DNA of 9,464 nt, from contig JAUNUZ010000061.1 in assembly GCA_030537915.1 (NCBI GenBank), positions 1 to 9,464 on the forward strand, in the 5' to 3' direction. The notes below the pieces were generated by a model. It was not told the DNA's origin. It searched no databases and worked only from the letters and a program-made list of their open reading frames with translations. A program made the position numbers and the translations under genes. Every line of letters begins with the position of its first letter. The stretch's first letter is position 1. The DNA comes from Micrococcales bacterium (GTDB taxonomy: Bacteria; Actinomycetota; Actinomycetes; Actinomycetales; Dermatophilaceae). Positions 5,936 through 9,464 of the stretch are shown in pieces.

Positions 5936-6769
5936 GTGAGCCCGATCGCCCTAGGTGCATCTCTGAGCGCACTAGCGGCCGCCGGCGAGGGTGAGGGTCA
6001 CTTCCCGCCCAAGGTTTCGGACTTCTGGCAGCCCCTCATCACGTTTGGTCACATCGGCGACATGACGATCGCGCTTACACGGTCGATGGTCACCGCGACT
6101 ATCGCCGTGGTCGTGCTGTCCATCTGGCTCGTTCTGACGACCCGGCGGGCTGCGGTCGTGCCGAGCAAGGGCCAGTGGTTCACGGAGCTCTTCTACAACT
6201 TCGTGCGCAATGACATCGCTAAGGACTCCATCGGGGGCCGGGAGTTCCTCAAGTTCGTCCCACTGCTGTTCGCGCTCTTCATGTTCATCCTGCTCACCAA
6301 TCTCTTCGGCGTTGTCCCCGGAATTCAGATGCCGACGATGGCACGCGTGGGATTCCCGATCGGGCTGACGCTCGTCGTCTATGTGGTCTACCACTGGATC
6401 GGCATCAAGAAGCAGGGCGGCCTGGGCAAGTACATCGCGTGGATGATTCCCGAGGGGATCCCGGGTTGGTTGCTGCCGCTCATCGTCCCGCTGGAGCTGC
6501 TGACGTTCTTCATCACTCGCCCGTTGACGCTGGCGCTGCGACTTTTCGGCAACATGTTCGCCGGCCACATGCTCCTCGTCGTCTTCGTCATCGGCGGCTT
6601 CGAGCTGCTCACCTCGGGCAACATCGGATACGCGCTCGTCGCGATCCCCACGTGGCTGCTCGCGATTCTCATGACGGCCTTCGAGGTGCTGGTACAGGCA
6701 CTGCAGGCCTTCGTGTTCACCCTGCTGGCAGCCTCCTACATCGGCGGCGCCCTGGCGGACGACCACTGA
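5936..6769 (+). CDS. atpB: F1Fo ATP synthase subunit a
   Basis: Subunit a is the membrane stator subunit that forms the two proton half-channels against the c-ring. The essential arginine is R202 in LRLFGNMFAGH, within the family's most conserved helix (TRPLTLALRLFGNM). The conserved last helix is EVLVQALQAFVFTLLAASYI (250-269). Five to six membrane helices are seen after a short, mostly periplasmic N-terminus (SALAAAGEGEGHFPP). Length is 277 residues. GTG 5936 is chosen over the in-frame ATG at 5921 because AAGGAG (5925-5930) is 5 nt before the GTG, whereas nothing like a ribosome site precedes the ATG. The later start removes five residues. atpE follows after 95 bp. Confidence 0.96.
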   Translation: MSPIALGASLSALAAAGEGEGHFPPKVSDFWQPLITFGHIGDMTIALTRSMVTATIAVVVLSIWLVLTTRRAAVVPSKGQWFTELFYNFVRNDIAKDSIGGREFLKFVPLLFALFMFILLTNLFGVVPGIQMPTMARVGFPIGLTLVVYVVYHWIGIKKQGGLGKYIAWMIPEGIPGWLLPLIVPLELLTFFITRPLTLALRLFGNMFAGHMLLVVFVIGGFELLTSGNIGYALVAIPTWLLAILMTAFEVLVQALQAFVFTLLAASYIGGALADDH

Positions 6770-6772
6770 TTT

Positions 6773-6839
6773 CCGCCCCTGCAGGCGGTTTCACAACTGA
6801 ATAACTCCCGCATATCCGGACCTCAGACGGAGGCCCGGA
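6773..6839 (+). promoter_or_regulatory. Hairpins in the atpB-atpE gap, possible atpE translation or stability element
   Basis: The first hairpin pairs CCGCC (6773-6777) with GGCGG (6784-6788) and is followed by TTT. The second runs from 6815 to 6839: T-CCGG (6815-6819) pairs with CCGG-A (6835-6839), and CCTC (6821-6824) pairs with GAGG (6830-6833), with one A-C mismatch and a 5-nt loop. It ends 25 nt before the atpE start. The stretch between it and the GTG is A-rich and unpaired (6842-6864), which favours ribosome loading. Subunit c is needed in many copies, and in E. coli the atpE leader is a known translation enhancer. A similar role here is inference. Confidence 0.4.
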
Positions 6840-6864
6840 CCACGAGAACGAAAGAGGCAAAAAC

Positions 6865-7071
6865 GTGACTGGTGACGTCACCCTCATCGGGTACGGCCTG
6901 GCAGCGATCGGTCCGGCCATCGCCGTCGGTCTAATCTTCGCCGCCTACATCAACGGTGTCGCGCGTCAGCCCGAGGCGAGCAACATGCTGCGCCCGATCG
7001 CGATCCTGGGCTTCGCCCTCGCCGAGGCGCTTGCGATCTTCGGCCTAGTGCTCTTCTTCATCCGACTCTGA
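6865..7071 (+). CDS. atpE: F1Fo ATP synthase subunit c
   Basis: This 68-residue hairpin of two membrane helices assembles into the rotating c-ring. The cytoplasmic loop carries the conserved RQP (34-36). The proton-binding carboxylate is E54 in [12 protein letters not shown]. No residues of the sodium-binding type are obvious, so a proton enzyme is most likely. In the first helix the usual GxGxGxG packing motif reads G16-x-A18-x-A20-x-G22, with two glycines replaced by alanine. GTG 6865 is preceded by AAAGAGG (6851-6857) at 7 nt, and the following residues ([17 protein letters not shown]) are the normal family start. atpF begins 36 bp after the stop. Confidence 0.96.
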   Translation: MTGDVTLIGYGLAAIGPAIAVGLIFAAYINGVARQPEASNMLRPIAILGFALAEALAIFGLVLFFIRL

Positions 7072-7107
7072 CCCCACCCGACCGGGCCGATGCACGAGGA
7101 GACCACT

Positions 7108-7722
7108 GTGCAGTACATCGCCGGAAGCAGGCTCTTGGCGCAGGATCCGGAGGCCACGGCCATTCCGATCCTGCCCTACTGGCCTGAGCTCATTTTCGGC
7201 ACCGTCGTCTTCCTGATCTTCCTTTGGGTCATCAGTAAGTACGTCGTGCCGAGCCTCGAAAGCGCGTATGACGAGCGCAAGGCCTCCATCGAAGGCGGCA
7301 TGAGCAAGGCCGAGGACGCTCAGCGCGAGGCCGAGGCAGTCTTGCGCGAGTACCAGACGCAGCTCGCCGCGGCGCGCGAAGAGTCGGCACGCATCCGGGA
7401 GGACGCGCGGGAGCAGGGCGCCGTGATCATCTCGCAGATGCGAGAGCAGGCTCAGAGCGAGTCGAACCGGATCACGGCGAACGGACAGAAGCAGATCGAG
7501 GCGGAGCGTCACCAGGCACTCATCTCGTTGCGCTCCGAGGTGGGACGTCTCTCGACCGACCTGGCGAGCCGCATCGTCGGCGAATCGTTGCACGACGAGA
7601 CCCGTCAGAAGGGTCTAGTCGACCGCTTCCTCGCCGAGCTGGAGGCGGGCGAGATCCGCCCGGCCTCGGTCGGTGGCGAGCACTCGGCGGCCGTCGCCGG
7701 CAACGGCGAGGGAGCCCACTGA
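7108..7722 (+). CDS. atpF: F1Fo ATP synthase subunit b
   Basis: Subunit b forms the peripheral stalk that holds the F1 head against rotation. It has one membrane helix (about 25-46, PELIFGTVVFLIFLWVISKY) and then a long charged, Ala/Glu/Arg-rich coiled coil (about 50-165). The tail of about 35 residues is rich in Gly and Ala. Length is 204 residues. GTG 7108 is preferred over the in-frame ATG 7090 because GAGGAGA (7096-7102) lies just before the GTG and no ribosome site precedes the ATG, which would add six residues (MHEETT). The stop overlaps the atpH start by one base (TGATG). It is a separate b subunit and not the b-delta fusion found in mycobacteria. Confidence 0.95.
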   Translation: MQYIAGSRLLAQDPEATAIPILPYWPELIFGTVVFLIFLWVISKYVVPSLESAYDERKASIEGGMSKAEDAQREAEAVLREYQTQLAAAREESARIREDAREQGAVIISQMREQAQSESNRITANGQKQIEAERHQALISLRSEVGRLSTDLASRIVGESLHDETRQKGLVDRFLAELEAGEIRPASVGGEHSAAVAGNGEGAH

Positions 7723-8534
7723 TGCAGGGGGTCTCCCGCGGGTCGCAGGCTCACGTCCGTGTCGCGTTGCAGTCGGCGCTCGACTCGGGCGCGGACTGGG
7801 CGCGGCTGTCAGACGACCTGTTCAACTTCGTTGCGGTGATGGACTCGAGTCATATGCTGCGGCGTGCGCTCGGTGACCCCTCTCGCTCCGGTGACGGCAA
7901 GCGCGCGCTCGCGGCGCGCCTGCTGGAAGGCAAGTCGGAGCTGGCCACCGTCGAGGTGGTCTCCGAGTCCGTCGCGCAGCGCTGGTCGAACGAGAAGGAC
8001 CTGCCCGCCGCGCTGGAGGAGGCGGCCGTCGAGGCGCAGGTCGCCATGGCCCAGGCCGCTGGCCGCGCCGACGACGTGGAGGAGCAGCTGTTCCGCTTCG
8101 AGCGCACGGTCGCAGGCACACCTGCGCTGCGCGAGGCGCTGTCCGATCGGCGTCTGCCCGTCGAGCGCAAACTGGATGTCGTTCAGCAGCTGCTCGCGGA
8201 CAAGGCCCACCCGGAGACGATTCGGCTGGCCCGCCAGGCGGTCGCCGCACCGCGTGGCCGTCGTTTCGCGCAGACGGTCGAGTTCTACCTCGCCGTCGCT
8301 GAGCGTCGCCGGCAGCAGTTGTCGGCGGTCGTCACGGTGGCGACGTCGTTGACGGCCGAGCAGCACGACCGGCTCGCGGCGGCGCTGGGGCGGATCTACT
8401 CGACACCGGTCTTGCTCAACGTGGTCCTCGACCCGTTGGTTATCGGCGGAATCCGAGTCCAGATCGGTGACGAGGTCGTCGACGGCACGATCGTTCGTCG
8501 CCTGGATGAGGCCCGCCGCCTGATGGGCTCCTGA
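7722..8534 (+). CDS. atpH: F1Fo ATP synthase subunit delta
   Basis: Delta links the top of the F1 alpha/beta head to the peripheral stalk subunit b. The 270-residue protein is long compared with the approximately 177 residues of E. coli delta but is normal for actinobacteria, which carry an extended helical middle region. The C-terminal signature is present in [20 protein letters not shown] followed by [13 protein letters not shown]. The N-terminal six-helix bundle that binds alpha covers the early residues ([17 protein letters not shown] onwards). ATG 7722 has GAGGGAG (7708-7714) 7 nt upstream, inside atpF, and the start overlaps the atpF stop, so translation is probably coupled. A 116-bp gap with paired hairpins separates it from atpA. 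Confidence 0.95.
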   Translation: MQGVSRGSQAHVRVALQSALDSGADWARLSDDLFNFVAVMDSSHMLRRALGDPSRSGDGKRALAARLLEGKSELATVEVVSESVAQRWSNEKDLPAALEEAAVEAQVAMAQAAGRADDVEEQLFRFERTVAGTPALREALSDRRLPVERKLDVVQQLLADKAHPETIRLARQAVAAPRGRRFAQTVEFYLAVAERRRQQLSAVVTVATSLTAEQHDRLAAALGRIYSTPVLLNVVLDPLVIGGIRVQIGDEVVDGTIVRRLDEARRLMGS

Positions 8535-8559
8535 GTCCAGAACTGAACATGCCAGTGGC

Positions 8560-8610
8560 CGACGCTTGCAAAAGCGTCGACACGACCTGCACATCAACAA
8601 GTGTCGACGC
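8560..8610 (+). promoter_or_regulatory. Two mutually exclusive hairpins between atpH and atpA
   Basis: Hairpin A pairs CGACGCTT (8560-8567) with AAGCGTCG (8572-8579) around a GCAA tetraloop, eight perfect pairs. Hairpin B pairs GCGTCGACAC (8574-8583) with GTGTCGACGC (8601-8610), ten perfect pairs and a 17-nt loop. They share the segment GCGTCG (8574-8579), so only one can form at a time. There is no T-run, and the atpA ribosome site GAGGAGA (8634-8640) lies 24 nt downstream, free of either stem. This gap separates the one-copy stalk genes from the three-copy alpha subunit. Confidence 0.55.
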
Positions 8611-8650
8611 GGCGCACGGTCGCAGACGTAGACGAGGAGACGAGACAACG

Positions 8651-9464
8651 ATGACGGAGCTGACGATCCGTCCGGAGGAGATCCGGGACGCGCTGGACGC
8701 CTACGTCCAGTCCTACGAGCCGGACGCGGTGGCTCGCGAAGAGGTCGGTCGGGTGTCGGACGCAGCCGACGGGATCGCCCACGTCGAGGGGCTGCCCTCG
8801 GCCATGACGAACGAGCTGCTGCAGTTCGAGGACGGCACGCGCGGCATTGCGTTGAACCTCGACGTGCACGAGATCGGCGTCGTCGTCCTCGGTGAGTTCT
8901 CTGGTCTGGAGGAGGGCCAAACTGTCAAGCGGACCGGTGAGGTCCTGTCTGTCCCGGTCGGCGACGCCTACCTGGGCCGGGTGGTCAACCCGCTCGGCCA
9001 CCCGATCGACGGCCTCGGCGAGATCGCCTCCGAGGGCCGACGTGAGCTGGAGCTGCAGGCTCCCAACGTCATGATGCGCAAGTCCGTGCACGAGCCTCTG
9101 CAGACCGGCATCAAGGCGATCGACTCGATGATCCCGATCGGTCGCGGCCAGCGTCAGCTCATCATCGGTGACCGTCAGACCGGCAAGACGACGGTCGCGA
9201 TCGACACGATCATCAACCAGAAGCAGAACTGGGAGTCGGGCGACCCGGACAAGCAGGTCTACTGCATCTACGTCGCGATCGGTCAGAAGGGCTCGACCAT
9301 CGCGGGTGTGCGCGGCACGCTCGAAGAAGCCGGTGCCATGGAGTACACGACGATCGTCGCGGCCCCTGCCTCCGACCCGGCGGGCTTCAAGTACCTCGCG
9401 CCTTACACCGGCTCGGCCATCGGCCAGCATTGGATGTACCAGGGCAAGCACGTCCTGATCGTCC
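8651..9464 (+). CDS. atpA: F1Fo ATP synthase subunit alpha, N-terminal 271 residues (3' end outside window)
   Basis: Alpha is one of the two subunits of the F1 hexamer and carries the non-catalytic nucleotide sites. The frame starts at ATG 8651 with [15 protein letters not shown], the usual N-terminus, and stays open to the last base of the window, about half of the normal 510-550 residues. Visible parts are the N-terminal beta-barrel (about 25-95, including [19 protein letters not shown]), the hinge [11 protein letters not shown] and the P-loop GDRQTGKT at residues 173-180, which is the alpha-type sequence. [14 protein letters not shown] follows. GAGGAGA (8634-8640) lies 10 nt before the ATG, slightly far but acceptable. 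No internal stop or frameshift is seen. Confidence 0.97.
   Translation, partial: MTELTIRPEEIRDALDAYVQSYEPDAVAREEVGRVSDAADGIAHVEGLPSAMTNELLQFEDGTRGIALNLDVHEIGVVVLGEFSGLEEGQTVKRTGEVLSVPVGDAYLGRVVNPLGHPIDGLGEIASEGRRELELQAPNVMMRKSVHEPLQTGIKAIDSMIPIGRGQRQLIIGDRQTGKTTVAIDTIINQKQNWESGDPDKQVYCIYVAIGQKGSTIAGVRGTLEEAGAMEYTTIVAAPASDPAGFKYLAPYTGSAIGQHWMYQGKHVLIV

Noticed and set aside
5972..6766. A long minus-strand open frame antisense to atpB
   Set aside because: Its translation is a His/Asp/Glu/Arg-rich sequence with no hydrophobic core or motif, and atpB is certain on the other strand.
7090..7107. ATG 7090 as the start of atpF
   Set aside because: GAGGAGA at 7096-7102 lies after this ATG and fits GTG 7108.
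8566..8600. An internal promoter for atpA starting with TTGCAA
   Set aside because: No -10-like hexamer is found 16-18 bp downstream, and the bases belong to a perfect hairpin.
7809..8648. A long minus-strand frame antisense to atpH and the atpH-atpA gap
   Set aside because: It has no recognisable domain or ribosome site, and composition is that of a shadow frame.
8594..9451. A long minus-strand open frame antisense to atpA
   Set aside because: It mirrors the codon pattern of atpA, whose P-loop and N-terminal sequence are unmistakable.
1..9464. A hidden defence, mobile or biosynthetic system
   Set aside because: Every gene on the + strand is a known housekeeping type in a conserved order. 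I found no transposase, integrase, terminal repeats, attachment site, CRISPR repeat or tRNA gene.

Overview
The window is chromosomal housekeeping DNA from a high-GC Gram-positive bacterium (Actinomycetota). The evidence is strong G/C preference at third codon positions, frequent GTG/TTG starts, a probable leaderless gene, and the gene order rpmE-prfA-prmC-tsaC-wecA-like-atp. That is the order I recall from Mycobacterium tuberculosis (Rv1298 to Rv1308) and other actinomycetes. Separate atpF and atpH genes, instead of the mycobacterial b-delta fusion, argue against Mycobacterium. A member of the Micrococcales is my best guess, but this is inference.

Layout, all genes on the + strand. 1-398: C-terminal end of a sensor histidine kinase whose start lies outside the window. 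399-542: a good sigma70-type promoter and a structured leader for rpmE. 543-3010: translation genes, namely ribosomal protein bL31 (rpmE), release factor 1 (prfA) and the methyltransferase that modifies the RF1 GGQ glutamine (prmC, overlapping prfA by 8 nt). 3107-4924: threonylcarbamoyl-AMP synthase for tRNA t6A (tsaC), probably leaderless, then a polyprenyl-phosphate sugar-1-phosphate transferase (WecA/TagO-like) that starts a cell-wall polymer. 4925-5071: control region of the ATP synthase operon, with a 26-bp perfect palindrome over a likely -10 element. 5072-9464: the ATP synthase operon atpI-atpZ-atpB-atpE-atpF-atpH-atpA, cut by the window end inside atpA. The atpA frame is open to the last base and so has no stop codon in the window.

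The genes form two or three transcription blocks: rpmE-prfA-prmC (peptide synthesis and termination), tsaC-wecA-like, and atp (membrane energy). I see no mobile element, CRISPR array, tRNA, rRNA or toxin-type module. No stretch longer than 300 bases lacks a gene.

I found no new multi-gene system. The most interesting signals are non-coding. They are the palindrome at 4983-5008, which fits both the Rex redox-repressor operator (one mismatch) and the CRP/GlxR consensus (perfect), and a pair of mutually exclusive hairpins between atpH and atpA. There are also hairpins in the gaps before atpB and atpE, and a two-stem leader before rpmE.
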